Notes: generated by a model not told the origin, from the sequence alone. Shown: positions 1-9,916, counted from the stretch's first letter. The stretch is 64,000 nucleotides of DNA from Leishmania martiniquensis (GCF_017916325.1 NC_090144.1:447001-511000); one strand, 5' to 3'. A program made the numbers and translations.

Positions 1-810
1 GACAACGGCAGACTCGCGCGCGAGCGCGAACTGCATCGACCGCTCCACCACCTCCTGTCGGCGGTACTCCCTTTCTATCATTCGCTCCACCGCTGTGCGC
101 TCACCCTCTGTCATAGCGCTTCCACGGCGGCCGGGTAGCGTGTAAAAGTTGTCAATGACGCCGACGACGCCGTTCAAAGAGCTGGCTCGACGTGCCGAGA
201 GGGAGCGCGCGGACGTGATGACGGAGGAGCAGCGGCGGTAGTGCCTTTCGCGCGCGTCCGCCAGATCGGCGGCACTGAGACCACCAAGTGAGTAGGAGCG
301 GCCACGGCTGATGCCGCTGGCGGAGCGCGGCGACACCGCCGCACCAAGTGGCGTGTATGCGTAGTTGCCGTGGCGCTGCACGGCATTCCCGTTCGACCCG
401 CTGCGAGCGACTGCGTGTGCGGTGCGGGGCGTCGGGAGCGCTGAGACGTCGTTAAACGGCACTGGTGCTGAGGCGGCCGGGGCAGCCACGGTCGCATCCG
501 CCTCGTCGTCATCTCCATGGTCCAGATGATGCTGGCCTACCATTTCGCGCTCATCGAGCGGCGGAACGGTGCGCTCGCGCGCGAGGTGCGGTGCGTTTTC
601 GTGGTCTTCGCAGGGGTCTGAAGACTGAGATTCCTCGAGAAAGACGAGGCCGTCAGCCACATCTGTGGAGGTCTCGTTTTCACCAACATCCGCCACCGCG
701 GCGGTGGTGTGGGTGTTGGCCAACTCGTCTTGCCCCGTTATGCCGTCGAGCAGTTCGTGGTGCTCATGGCCGTCAATCCTTTGCTCAGCACTGTGGCGAA
801 AGAGTAACAT
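1..810 (-). CDS. Unknown protein, C-terminus cut by left window edge
   Basis: An open frame begins at the ATG at 810 (MLLFRHSAEQRIDG) and runs 270 codons without a stop to base 1, so only the N-terminal part is visible. No known domain is recognised. The first ~110 residues are acidic and rich in Asp, Glu and His. The middle is Ser/Ala/Arg-rich low complexity with serine-arginine runs (GRSYSLGGLSAADLADARE). The last ~40 visible residues are charged and probably helical (TEGERTAVERMIEREYRR), which may begin a coiled coil. On the coding strand the ATG is preceded by a C-rich pyrimidine tract at about 829-915, with a plausible trans-splice AG at 886. Coding is supported by length and by residue composition typical of trypanosomatid proteins. 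Function is unknown. Confidence 0.7.
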   Translation of the reverse strand, partial: MLLFRHSAEQRIDGHEHHELLDGITGQDELANTHTTAAVADVGENETSTDVADGLVFLEESQSSDPCEDHENAPHLARERTVPPLDEREMVGQHHLDHGDDDEADATVAAPAASAPVPFNDVSALPTPRTAHAVARSGSNGNAVQRHGNYAYTPLGAAVSPRSASGISRGRSYSLGGLSAADLADARERHYRRCSSVITSARSLSARRASSLNGVVGVIDNFYTLPGRRGSAMTEGERTAVERMIEREYRRQEVVERSMQFALARESAVV

Positions 811-1823
811 CGACGGCGGCGGCGAGAAAAAAGGGGGGGGGACGGTTGGTGGTTGGTGGTGGTGGTGGGGGCAGCGACGAGAGGACTTGTGGGAGCGGCG
901 GGCAGGGCAGGGGAGGGGGGTGGCAGATAGTGAAGGAACAGTAGACGACAGCGCCCTTGCATTGCCCAGTGGGGTATAGCGCGAGAGTGACGAGATCATA
1001 CGCGGTGTGGCGTGGGCCACAAGGAGTGCGTAGAGGGAGGCGAGAGCGCCGCCTCGCGGGGAAGGGATCGATAGAGGGAAGACGACCCCCCCACCCCCCA
1101 CACGTCCGTGCGAGGCGTTCCCTCCCTAAGGCCGCCCACGCGCGTCACACCGCTCCTTGGCGTACCGAAAACAGAGAAAGGGCCAACACCGCCGATGGAG
1201 AAGGGCAAACCCGAGACGCCGGCGAGGGGGGAGAGGAGGGGGGAGGGGGGGTAAAGGGGGGAGGAGCGCCCACCCTCTTCCTTCCGCACATCACTCGCTC
1301 ACCGTAACGCACACACACACACACACACAGACTGACGCATAAATACAACCACACAAACCTGACTGCATGAGCGATGCCTGATAGGTACTCCTCTACTGCT
1401 TTCCTGTTCGTTGTGTTCAACTGAGCTTGTCTCCGCTGCACTTGTCTGTGTGGGCGCTGATGTAGGCGGAGAGGAGACCTTGCTGACATTCTGGCAGACA
1501 CACACACACTCACTCACTCACATGCATGAAGGGTAGAGGGAGGGGTCAGGAAAGGGGGTGGGGTGGGGGGGCGCGCAAGACGGCTTACCTCTCAGAGGCG
1601 AATCACATGCACCGACCATGTGAGAGGTCTTCCTCATGACGTTCTCCGCCACCGGTCCCTCGGAGGCCACGCAAACGCACACACACACAGACCCACAGAG
1701 AAGAACTTCAACACGCCCCATCTTTCTTATGTCGCGCGCCACGGGTCGAATCACACGACTCGTGCCCGCTGTGTTTCTCTCTCTCTCCCTCTTCGTACAC
1801 GTGCTCGTGCCTCTGACCTCTCT
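811..1823. other. Spacer between the partial gene and MRP1
   Basis: No convincing gene is seen. The stretch holds a (CA)10 run at 1310-1329, shorter CA runs near 1500-1512 and 1680-1692, and pyrimidine-rich coding-strand tracts at about 829-915 and 1210-1265. These fit the 3' untranslated region of MRP1 followed by the 5' splice region of the next gene. Confidence 0.7.
1310..1329. repeat. (CA)n dinucleotide repeat
   Basis: An uninterrupted CA run of about 20 bases in the spacer; (TG)n in the sense of transcription. Similar runs recur in most spacers of this window. Confidence 0.9.
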
Positions 1824-2528
1824 CTACAGGTGCCGGGCAAAGCCGGTGTTATAGTGAAGCGCCTGTGTGAGGAAGCGATGCAGCATCAACGACTCGGCCG
1901 CGTCGAACTCCACCGTCCACTCCACCGTTTCCTCATGCACGTCAGCACCGTCCACCGTCTGTATCTGCCCAGTGGTCGGCTTCATTGACGTGCAGTGGAG
2001 GGTATAGTGGTGCCTGCCCTTTGCCGTGTTGGGCGTGAAGGAGGCATTCGTGAAGCGCGACTGCACCTCAACTTTGCCCATGCGCCCCTCCAGCACCCCA
2101 AGGAAGCGCGCAACGTACACGGGGGGAAGGGTCACCGTGACCACCCTCTCTGCACGGCCTTGATTGGCGGCGCGACTTCCATCTTCACGACGTTCGGTGG
2201 TGGTGCCACGCTGACGGTGATAGTCCAGCACGATGAAGCCATCGCGGTGAGCCACACGCAGCAGGTGGCCTGCAGCGATGTCCTCGTCGTTCCAGTGCAC
2301 GATGTCGAAGGCCGGCGGCAGCGCGTCACGCCGCCCGCGCTGACCCCACGCATTCCCATTTCGATTGCTGTTGCGCTGCACGTTGGCTGCTGTCGGCGCC
2401 GCAGCATCTGAGGAGGCCCAGCGAGCCTGCTGCAGAGAAGATGCCTGGCACGTACACGCGACCGTGTTAGCGGAGAGGCCACCAGCGCGGCTACGCAGCA
2501 CACACACGGATAAGACACGGCGAAGCAT
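1824..2528 (-). CDS. MRP1: Mitochondrial RNA-binding protein MRP1 (gBP21)
   Basis: A 234-residue protein recognised as the guide-RNA-binding protein gBP21/MRP1, a subunit of the MRP1-MRP2 complex that anneals guide RNA to pre-mRNA during kinetoplast RNA editing. Family members have a Whirly-type fold and act in the mitochondrial matrix. The conserved core follows residue ~70 with PPAFDIVHWNDED, then HLLRV, FIVLDYHRQ and VYVARFLGVLEGR. The C-terminus, RFLTQALHYNTGFARHL, is very characteristic. The first ~35 residues (MLRRVLSVCVLRSRAGG) are Arg/Leu/Ser-rich with almost no acidic residues, as expected of a mitochondrial targeting sequence. The frame stays open upstream, but the ATG at 2528 is chosen because it puts this presequence at the N-terminus. 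MRP2 is the alternative identity, but the core wording fits MRP1 better. Confidence 0.88.
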   Translation of the reverse strand: MLRRVLSVCVLRSRAGGLSANTVACTCQASSLQQARWASSDAAAPTAANVQRNSNRNGNAWGQRGRRDALPPAFDIVHWNDEDIAAGHLLRVAHRDGFIVLDYHRQRGTTTERREDGSRAANQGRAERVVTVTLPPVYVARFLGVLEGRMGKVEVQSRFTNASFTPNTAKGRHHYTLHCTSMKPTTGQIQTVDGADVHEETVEWTVEFDAAESLMLHRFLTQALHYNTGFARHL

Positions 2529-3508
2529 GGCGAAACAGGAGATCAAGTGCGGAGTGGAGGAGGGAAGGAGAGGGAGGGAGAGAGAGCGGACGATATGCCA
2601 ACGTGCTCGTCGGTGATGCTGTTTTAAGTACCGAGGTGTGCGCGATGTGGAGGGTCGTTCGACTCCACAGAAGCGCACGTGTGCGTGCGCGCGCGAATTT
2701 GCGAAGAAAAAGTGAGTGAGGTGAAGACGAAGAGGCGTAAGGAGAGGGGAGCACAGTGGGGACGATGCCAAGGCGAGCACGAAGCCATTGTTACCCGCAC
2801 CCCTCATGCGACCGACCGACCGGCAGGCATAGGCAGCGGCGCTGACGCAGAGAGCATGAGAAAGCGCTCACTGACACTTCCAGTCCGTCTCGCTGCCTAT
2901 GCCTGCTGAGGATAACGCCGACATCAGAGCGACTGCCTCGCCACCATTCGTGCGGTGGAGGGCCCTAGAAGACAAAGTGAGGCCCCCCCTCAACACACAC
3001 CTATACATATATATATATATATATATCCGCCGCGCACTTTCCGTTCGCGGCATCGCGGCTTCTTCCTCCTGTAATCATCTTCGTCATATCCTTCGCTGTG
3101 CCAGCCATTACGGCGGTGATCGCAAAGGGGCGCGATTCAACTCGCGTGCATGTGTGTGTGCGTGTGTGTGTAAGGGGGAGAGGCAGGACAGAAGAGACGG
3201 CAGTTACACTGAGAAAGACTGTGAACACCAAACAAATTACAACAGCGATCATGACAGCATCCACATCATCACAGGCTCCGAGAAACACACGCAAGGACGG
3301 CAGGTGAGGAAAGCAAGACGGGGGACGGGGGCGGCAGCGGAGGAGATGAGGAGGTGAGGGTGGGGGAGTGGCCAGGGGTGAGCAAGCGCACATGTCGTCA
3401 GCGCCACAGCGATTGAAAGCAGTGACGTAAACACCGCATGCCACTCTCTGGCATGAGTTCACCACCACTTTCATCTGTCTGCCGCTCCCCCCCTCTGTCG
3501 CTTCTCGC
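2529..3508. other. Spacer between MRP1 and the Tim17-family gene
   Basis: No gene seen. A strong coding-strand polypyrimidine tract (2549-2592) lies just upstream of the MRP1 ATG. An AT dinucleotide run sits at 3007-3026, and GT/CA-rich sequence near 3150-3175. Confidence 0.7.
3007..3026. repeat. (AT)10 dinucleotide repeat
   Basis: Twenty bases of uninterrupted alternating AT, striking in this GC-rich sequence. It lies in the presumed 3' untranslated region of the Tim17-family gene. Confidence 0.9.
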
Positions 3509-3967
3509 TTAGTGCTGGGCCATGCCCATGGCATCCAGCATCTTCTCGAACACCAATGAGAAAGCCGCGCCGCCCACTATGCCGGCGGCCAGGCCGGGGT
3601 GCTTGTACGAGCGCCACCCATACCCACCGCCAATGATAGCGCCGGCAATCGTGGGGTTCCACTGGTCCTTGCGACCGCGGCGCTTCTCGAGCGCCACCTC
3701 AATGCCGCCAAACAGGAAGCCGAAGAAGGCAAAGCTGCCGGCGAGGCGGTGAGCGCTGCGGAGGCTGTACCGGAAGAAGTCCGCCGTCCCCATCGCCTGC
3801 GTGCTCGTTTCGGCTGAGATCATCGAGCCGAAGAGAGAAAACCCGAAGCCCATGACGTATCCGCCAAAGACATTCAGCATGGCTGTTGCCAGTGTGCTGT
3901 CTTTGGCGACCATCATCGCCCGCTGAAGGGGATCGATGGGCTGCCGAGGATCCAAGATGGATGCCAT
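3509..3967 (-). CDS. TIM17: Tim17/22/23-family mitochondrial import translocase
   Basis: A 152-residue protein of the Tim17/Tim22/Tim23 family, which forms the protein-import channel of the mitochondrial inner membrane. Trypanosomatids rely on an unusual single major Tim17. The visible pattern is four hydrophobic, Gly-rich spans: about 32-50 (FGGYVMGFGFSLFGSMI), 73-92 (HRLAGSFAFFGFLFGGIE), 104-122 (NPTIAGAIIGGGYGWRS) and 125-142 (GLAAGIVGGAAFSLVF). The loop between spans 2 and 3 is basic (EKRRGRKDQWN), typical of the family. The ATG at 3967 gives MASILDPRQPIDPLQ; upstream in-frame sequence is low-complexity leader-like and not family-like. The length equals what I recall for the T. brucei Tim17. 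The family is certain; assignment to Tim17 rather than a Tim22-like paralogue is inference. Confidence 0.85.
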   Translation of the reverse strand: MASILDPRQPIDPLQRAMMVAKDSTLATAMLNVFGGYVMGFGFSLFGSMISAETSTQAMGTADFFRYSLRSAHRLAGSFAFFGFLFGGIEVALEKRRGRKDQWNPTIAGAIIGGGYGWRSYKHPGLAAGIVGGAAFSLVFEKMLDAMGMAQH

Positions 3968-4884
3968 TTCGCTGCTTCTATAGGGGTAGGCGAGGGGAGG
4001 GGGCGGCTGCTTGCTGCTCTTGTGCAGAGAACGACGACGGGATGACCGTGCGCATGCGTGCGGGAGATGTCGGCAGCCGCAAAACGGCGATATGCAGTCG
4101 CATTGGTGATGATGATGGCGATGGTGGTGGTAGTGGCCAGGAAGAAGGGAGCGAGAAGATGTAGAGAGAGGCAGAAAAGGCAACAGCGCAACGTGCGTGC
4201 CCACCACAGTGTCGTAGAGAGAGGGAGAGCCTGTGGCGCATTGTGAGCTCGATTCACGGGCCACATACTTCTCCCCATCACTGCCTCCTCCTACCCGGAA
4301 GCAAGTGCGTAGACGGTTGATATGCCTTTGCGCAAGACGGATGATGGCACGCACAGGAGTGCCTTCATCGCGGATTGGATACCTCGCTAATCGAGCCTAT
4401 GCCACACGGTCACCATACGGTCGCGGCAGCACACCTGGAGAGCATCCACGGCTGTGAAGCCGGAGTTCATCGCGTATGCTCTCCCTTTCTGGCATCGGCT
4501 TTTTCGTCTCTCATAGTATGTGTGCTGCACTCGTGTACGCACGTGTGTGTGTGTGGTAAGGAGGTCGAGGCGGAGCGTGACAACCTTTCTCTTTGCGCAC
4601 GATCGTTTCAATTATATATATATTTATATACATGTTGAACACCGCCAACCGAAGCACGCAGACTTCCGCCAGAGATCTGGCTCGCCTGTAGGCTCGCACA
4701 CACACACACACACACAAATGTGCGCACGTACAACGCAACTCCCTCCCAGGGTTCTTTCCTCTTCTTACCCCCTCCCTCCCCAAATCGGCCTTTACCCATG
4801 GCGGACTCTATGCCAACGTGTGTGCGTGTTTTGTAAACGCTGCCGTCCGGCTCGCGCGTGATGCCGGTGCCGCACGGACGAGCG
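3968..4884. other. Spacer between the Tim17-family gene and IFT25
   Basis: No gene seen. It contains an AT-rich run (4611-4634), a CA run near 4697-4716, and coding-strand pyrimidine tracts at 4100-4170 that could serve trans-splicing of the Tim17-family mRNA. Confidence 0.65.
4611..4634. repeat. TA-rich simple repeat
   Basis: A 24-base TA-dominated run interrupted by TTT, in the presumed 3' untranslated region of IFT25. Confidence 0.8.
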
Positions 4885-5421
4885 CTACATGACCATCTCC
4901 GGTTTACTCTGCAGCACGGCGATCCGCTGCTGCGACTCCTCCCCCCACGCATCGACGCTGTAGACCGCGACAAAATCGCTGTAGCCGGAGGAGATGGTGA
5001 GCCGGATAAAGCGAATATCGAGCCCCGCGCCTTCGGGGTCCAAGTCAAACGTCTCTGTCTGAAGGCCACCAACTCCATCGGTCGCCGCTGCCGCCGTCAC
5101 TGCTGCTGCACTGGGGCTGCTGCTGCCCGCGATGGAACCGCGCGCAAGGGTGCGCTCTGCCATCGCTTCAAACGCTGTCGGCGTCTCCCCGCAGCACCTT
5201 TCGATTCGGATATCCTTTGCATCGTTTAGGGTCACGGCGAGCCTCGAGATCTTTGCCGAGGAGGCGCGTGTCTGCACAATCACCTCCTGCGGGAAGCCGC
5301 CTGTTGTGAGCACAAACGACATGGGATTCTTCGGATCAACGATGGCGGTGCCCGGGAGGTTGTCGTCGTGGAAAGAAATGAAATGCACGTCGAGGTGCAC
5401 GCGCGAGTTGGCGGCCGCCAT
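4885..5421 (-). CDS. IFT25: Intraflagellar transport protein 25 (IFT25/HSPB11)
   Basis: A 178-residue homologue of IFT25 (HSPB11), the jelly-roll, galactose-binding-like subunit of the IFT-B complex that pairs with the small GTPase IFT27 in the flagellum. Matches to the family: residues 28-46 read VDPKNPMSFVLTTGGFPQE (animal IFT25: a DGNP..FW.TTG.FPQE pattern), then KISRLAVTLNDAKDIRIE. The C-terminal half has LDIRFIRLTISSGYSDFVAV then YSVDAWGEE, equivalent to the conserved LRF..V.S..DHFASVHSV.A.G block. The ATG at 5421 follows a good polypyrimidine/AG acceptor at about 5500-5540. An Ala/Ser-rich stretch of ~25 residues (about 95-118) enlarges one loop relative to the animal protein. Both are usually 140-200 residues long. 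Confidence 0.88.
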   Translation of the reverse strand: MAAANSRVHLDVHFISFHDDNLPGTAIVDPKNPMSFVLTTGGFPQEVIVQTRASSAKISRLAVTLNDAKDIRIERCCGETPTAFEAMAERTLARGSIAGSSSPSAAAVTAAAATDGVGGLQTETFDLDPEGAGLDIRFIRLTISSGYSDFVAVYSVDAWGEESQQRIAVLQSKPEMVM

Positions 5422-6209
5422 TCTTCACCCTCTCTCACTGCTGTGTTGAGGCGGACGTTGCTGTGACGACGCGCAGTGTTTCGTTGCTGTGTAGCGTTCC
5501 TGCGTTTCGGATGAGATGGAAGAAAGAGGGGAGGAGCGCGAGGCGTCGGTGAGGGGCGATCAAAAAACGCCCAACCCACGGGAGGAGAGGTCCAGCCCAA
5601 AGAGAGAGGGGCATCCACACTGGCAGGGAGTCACGGTGCCAACGACCGCGCCCATGCATGCATGTACGAGTGAGAGTGGACTTGCCGAATGCGTCCACGG
5701 CACCGCAGCGCCCTCTCTCCTCGTATGGCAGCCCTCGACATGCATCTTGTGCACCTTCGTCACCGTCAGGCTCGCACCGCTGGCACCGACCGTCGCGGCG
5801 ACACCGCCGCTTCAGCGCGCCTTCTGTCCTCCACGTTCTCCAAAATTGGTCCCTTACCGATTAGTGTAACCGTTGAAAAGCAGTGGCATACATGCAAGCG
5901 TACGTGCCTCACCACGACCGCCTCTCTTACCTCCGTGCGGTGCGCATCGCTGTGCGCTCTCGAGAATGTGCCACGCCCTCATGTAGCGCAGCAGCGACTG
6001 CATACTGCGAAACAGTGAAGCGCAAAAGGCGGCGGGAGAGACGTTCGGGAGGCTCCAACACGGAGGCGATGAGCAGACAGCGGCACCGTGAGCCATCGCC
6101 GATGCTCTGCGCTGCCCACCTCACCCAACTCCTCAGATGTGCTCATACCAACCCAAATGTCAACAGCGCCAGAAGGATATGGCTAAGAAAGCAACGGATC
6201 ACGGCGAGC
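5422..6209. other. Spacer upstream of IFT25
   Basis: No gene seen. It contains the IFT25 splice region (5500-5540) and no long simple repeat. Confidence 0.65.
5500..5540 (-). promoter_or_regulatory. Candidate spliced-leader acceptor for IFT25
   Basis: On the coding strand a pyrimidine tract (5515-5540) is followed by the AG at 5501-5500, giving a 5' leader of about 80 bases before the ATG. Prediction from sequence pattern only. Confidence 0.4.
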
Positions 6210-7049
6210 CTACAGCTCATCTCGTCGGCGCTTGCGTCCACCGCCAGCCTTGCGCCGCGGACCTAGCTCCCAGTCGCGTGAGTATCGAAGGATTTCTTGG
6301 TCTGGTCGGTTCACGTTGCCGCTTTCGTTGACGTCCCACTGGCTGCGACTATCCTTGCGGCGTTTACGAACCTCTGAGATGCGGGCGTCGTGCGCCACCT
6401 CACGTTGCACGTTGCGAATGGTCTTGTTGAATACCTGAAATGTTCCGCTATTCATGTCGTACGTGCCGGATTGCTTCAACGGCGTTGGGTCGCCAACACG
6501 CCGCAGCAGATGCGCGCGACGGAGCTGGCGACGCTGAAACATTTGCACACGCTTGTCCTTGGCCGCGTGCAGCGCACTACCTTGACTGTAATCCACAGCT
6601 TCGCCATGAGTCAGACGCTCCCACGAGGCGCGCTCGCGCAGCTCCTTCTTTTGCTGCGACACCTGTGCTAGTCGCTCTGCGTACGGCACGCCGCTTTGAT
6701 TCGCGCAGAGGACGGCGTCCTGCCCGCGGGTGCGCACGTTTGTGGGTCGCTTGCCGCCAACGCGCTCGAACCGCTTCCAGTTCTCCTCAATGCGCTCCTC
6801 CATCGTCATGTCGTCGGAGTGCAGGGCCGCCGTGCGGGCATAAACGCCTTGCAGGTCCTCGTTGATGCGCTGATGGTGCACGAGCAGGTCCCGATGGTCG
6901 GCACGCTTCTTCTTTTCGTTTTGCATGTATGCCGAGACATGGGCGTCATTTTCTTCGTAGTGGATGCCGCGGTGCAGCGAGCGCGGGCCTTCGATCTTGT
7001 TACGCTCTTTCACCAGCTGCCGCGTCACGCGGCTGTGCAAAGGTGGCAT
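6210..7049 (-). CDS. Unknown basic, charged protein
   Basis: A 279-residue open frame from a good ATG (MPPLHSRVTRQLVKERNK). It is dominated by Arg, Lys, Glu and Gln, with predicted long helices (RIEENWKRFERVG; RLAQVSQQKKELRERASWE) and a very basic C-terminus (GPRRKAGGGRKRRRDEL) that resembles a nuclear or nucleolar localisation signal. No catalytic motif, membrane span or signal peptide is visible, and I recognise no named family. The even codon-level composition, lack of low complexity and Trp/Tyr-containing C-terminal block (QWDVNESGNVNRPDQEILRY) argue for a conserved gene. A nuclear role such as ribosome biogenesis or RNA processing is only inference from the charge pattern. Confidence 0.8.
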   Translation of the reverse strand: MPPLHSRVTRQLVKERNKIEGPRSLHRGIHYEENDAHVSAYMQNEKKKRADHRDLLVHHQRINEDLQGVYARTAALHSDDMTMEERIEENWKRFERVGGKRPTNVRTRGQDAVLCANQSGVPYAERLAQVSQQKKELRERASWERLTHGEAVDYSQGSALHAAKDKRVQMFQRRQLRRAHLLRRVGDPTPLKQSGTYDMNSGTFQVFNKTIRNVQREVAHDARISEVRKRRKDSRSQWDVNESGNVNRPDQEILRYSRDWELGPRRKAGGGRKRRRDEL

Positions 7050-7825
7050 CGCCCCCTCTCAGTCACTGCGCTTCGCGTAGATTAGGCACAAGGGAAAAGC
7101 GGAGGCCGGGAGGGGGGGTCTGCTCCAGCGTGCGCCACGGGGAGAGGGTGATGGGTATGGGGCCGAAGAGCGGCGCTTCCGCGGGAGTGTTCTGCGTCTA
7201 TTTGCCGCTGCGAAAAGAGTTCGTCACCACCACAAAGGGCAACGAGAGAGGGAGAGCCGCGCAGTGCCGCGCAGCTTCCGCGCGTGGGCGCGCATGCGCA
7301 CAGAATAGGTGGAGCGGGTGTACAGAAGAGCGAATGGGGGTCGGTAAGAGGGACACGGCGGATGCGGAAGCGCGCACTGACTTTGCTGCACGAGAGGAAC
7401 TTGCCGGAGAGACATGGCACAGGGCAGCGGCACACACACACACTCATCCCTCTTGTTGAACACTGGGCAGACACATTGTGTGTGTACGTGTGCGCTTGGA
7501 ATCGAGTGGAGACGTGGGGAGGAGGGCAAAGAAAAAGGGGAGTGGGAGAGACACCTTGGCGACACACTATACACATCTGCGGGACACAAACCGACCGCAC
7601 GAGCCGCTCTCCCTTACACACGCACACCCACGAGCACAACCGAGCGGAGACAACAGCCGCCAGCCAGAACCAAACGACCCAACGCCGTGGACCGGAAACG
7701 GAAGAGGATGCCGCCATGCTGTTCTCGTAGCCGCACCGAACCCACTCGTCCACCCGTGTACCCACAATCTAGTGCACGAGCGAAGGACGCCATCTACCAC
7801 CGCCAAGACGTGGAGCAGCCCCAGC
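7050..7825. other. Spacer between two unknown genes
   Basis: No gene seen. CA-rich stretches occur at 7430-7445 and 7615-7640, and coding-strand pyrimidine-rich sequence at 7085-7150, close upstream of the 6210-7049 gene. Confidence 0.6.
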
Positions 7826-9916
7826 TCAGAGATCTCGCCTAAGCTCAATGCGAAACTTCTTTCCGGCCTTGGCGGCCGCCTCAGAGATTCGCTGCATCGT
7901 CTCGTTCATCCTCTGCAGCGCCGTCTTGACCTGTGCAGCATCGCCGCCTCCCTTCCCGAGGAACGCCCGTTGCTGGCGGAGCCCGTCGTGGAGGACTTCG
8001 CGGAACTCGCGCAGCTCACGCTCTGCGAGGGTCTTCTCATGGGCCTCGTTGATGCCCAGTCTGTTCGCTACGTAGGACGCACCAAAGCCCAGGAGCAGGA
8101 ATGCAATGAGAGGTACCCATAGCGCGTTGAGGTAGGCACGCCAGTAGGAGGGCATTCGACGTGCCTCCTCATACCCAATATGCCCCCTAGCGTAGCGGAA
8201 CAGCTTCGGATCCTCGCACAGGCCCAACAGCTCCTCAGCCGTCCCAGTCTCCACGTAGCCATCAACGTTCTGAATCAGTGCTGCGTACAGCTGCTCGTCT
8301 CGCTGTGCGGCACTCATAGTTGGGTACGCTGACTCGAGGTTCATGTCGGACGGCCGCATGTCATCCCCATCCGGCGACCCTGCCGGCAGCGGCGGCCGCG
8401 TATGGACCTTGTCATGGCCGTTTCGGTCTACCTGGCCGCGCCTTATCTTTTCCAACAGCTTCACGTTCTCGATAAGGTTGGCCGTAGCTGCCGTGCGCGG
8501 TATCGTGCGCCACAGCCGCTCCGTCGCACGCAGAGCCATTATGTCTCCCTTCTTTGTGGGTGGTGGCTCGCAGAGCGCCTCGAGAGCGGCCTTGAGCGCC
8601 CTGCGTCGACGACCAGCAAGAGACTCCTTTGCCGTCAACGGCGACGATGCTGTGGCGGGGCTCATGTTGTTGGGGTCTTCTTCGGTGCTGCCCTGCTTCT
8701 GTCGGCTGCGCTTGGGGGCCTCGGCTGACTCCTTCGCCAGCGCCCGCCACGCCTGCACCTGTAGCACCACTTTGGCCCCATACAAGTCTCGCATCAGGCT
8801 TGCCCACATCGGGTCGTACTTAAATTTCTGCTTCATATGCACATAGCACAGCGCACTGTGGTACAGGTTGTCATGGACAAGTCGCAGCATGACTTGCTGC
8901 GCGGCCGCCTCGTCGCCGTGCGCGTACTCGCGACTCTGCCGGTGCACCTCACGCACCTCCTGCGCAAGCGACGGCTGCTCGGCGTAGCTGAAGGCTTTAT
9001 CGGCAATGCGGTCAGCTGAAGGCTGGGTCTTGTGGAGTGCGTAGAGGTGGTGGTATTCCCACCACATGTCCATCACCGTCACCTCGTTCCCGTCCTGCGT
9101 CATGACGTGGGCCGGCTTTAGAATCTGCCACAGCGCCTCCTCGATGACGGCCGGCTTGATGCCGCGCCCAGGGAAGACTGGACCAAAACGCTTCAAGCGG
9201 CACAATGGGGGCGCTGATGCCGTCGCTGGCGAATGAGCGTTGGCGCAGTGACTTCCGTCGCCATCCTCGACGCGCGGCGCCGGCGCCGCCACAGTCTCCG
9301 CCTTCCAGCGAACCACCACGTGCGGTGCAACGGGCACCATCGGCTCTAGAGTCGACGGCATCGAGTCTGGACTGAGCAGCAGCGTCGAAAATCTGTGGAG
9401 GAGGAGCGCGCGGCTTAGCTCGCCGCCGGGCACTTCCCAATGCTCCTCCTCGCCTTCCACGTAGACGTCTCGCGTCAACAAGAACGGATGCACGAATGGG
9501 CAACAGTGCGCAAACTCGAGACACAGGAGAAGATCCGGCGCACGGGCCCGCCGCGTATCCAGCGCCTCGCCCTGCCGGTCCTGCTCCCACGTCGGTGTCC
9601 CCATCTCATCATGATTGTCCGGCGCCGCTATGAAGGAGAGGTGTACGGCAAGGTAGCACTTCTCGGCGTCGGCGCCGTCGGCGAACACGACGCTGCCCAT
9701 GCCACGCGCCTCGTCATAGAACAGGGCCTCCACAGCACCATACTGTTGAAAGAAGCCGCGCACCAACTCTTTGGAGTAGGCTGCCCTTGCCGCTGGCACC
9801 GCCGTGGACGGCGTCGCGGAGCATGATGCGTGGCGTTGATACGGCTCTCTGCAGGGAAATCCAGCAAAGAAGAGCTCCTTACACGCCACTAGCTTGCGTC
9901 CGGCCCCGAGCTGCAT
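7826..9916 (-). CDS. Unknown protein with possible RRM and one membrane span
   Basis: 696 residues from the ATG at 9916 (MQLGAGRKLVACKELFFAGF). The frame continues upstream to about 10420, but that part lacks another suitable ATG near the conserved region and looks like leader. Residues ~12-95 resemble an RNA-recognition motif: KELFFAGF as an RNP2-like strand and ARGMGSVVFADGADAEKCY as an RNP1-like strand, with ELVRGFFQQYGAVEALFYD between. It is divergent, so the assignment is tentative. The middle has a conserved-looking charged region around EEALWQILKPAHVMTQDG. Near residues 600-622 a hydrophobic stretch (VPLIAFLLLGFGASYVANRL) looks like a single membrane span, followed by a ~75-residue charged, probably coiled-coil tail rich in Arg, Glu and Lys. 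The topology suggests a membrane-anchored, perhaps mitochondrial, RNA-associated protein; function is unknown. Confidence 0.82.
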   Translation of the reverse strand: MQLGAGRKLVACKELFFAGFPCREPYQRHASCSATPSTAVPAARAAYSKELVRGFFQQYGAVEALFYDEARGMGSVVFADGADAEKCYLAVHLSFIAAPDNHDEMGTPTWEQDRQGEALDTRRARAPDLLLCLEFAHCCPFVHPFLLTRDVYVEGEEEHWEVPGGELSRALLLHRFSTLLLSPDSMPSTLEPMVPVAPHVVVRWKAETVAAPAPRVEDGDGSHCANAHSPATASAPPLCRLKRFGPVFPGRGIKPAVIEEALWQILKPAHVMTQDGNEVTVMDMWWEYHHLYALHKTQPSADRIADKAFSYAEQPSLAQEVREVHRQSREYAHGDEAAAQQVMLRLVHDNLYHSALCYVHMKQKFKYDPMWASLMRDLYGAKVVLQVQAWRALAKESAEAPKRSRQKQGSTEEDPNNMSPATASSPLTAKESLAGRRRRALKAALEALCEPPPTKKGDIMALRATERLWRTIPRTAATANLIENVKLLEKIRRGQVDRNGHDKVHTRPPLPAGSPDGDDMRPSDMNLESAYPTMSAAQRDEQLYAALIQNVDGYVETGTAEELLGLCEDPKLFRYARGHIGYEEARRMPSYWRAYLNALWVPLIAFLLLGFGASYVANRLGINEAHEKTLAERELREFREVLHDGLRQQRAFLGKGGGDAAQVKTALQRMNETMQRISEAAAKAGKKFRIELRRDL

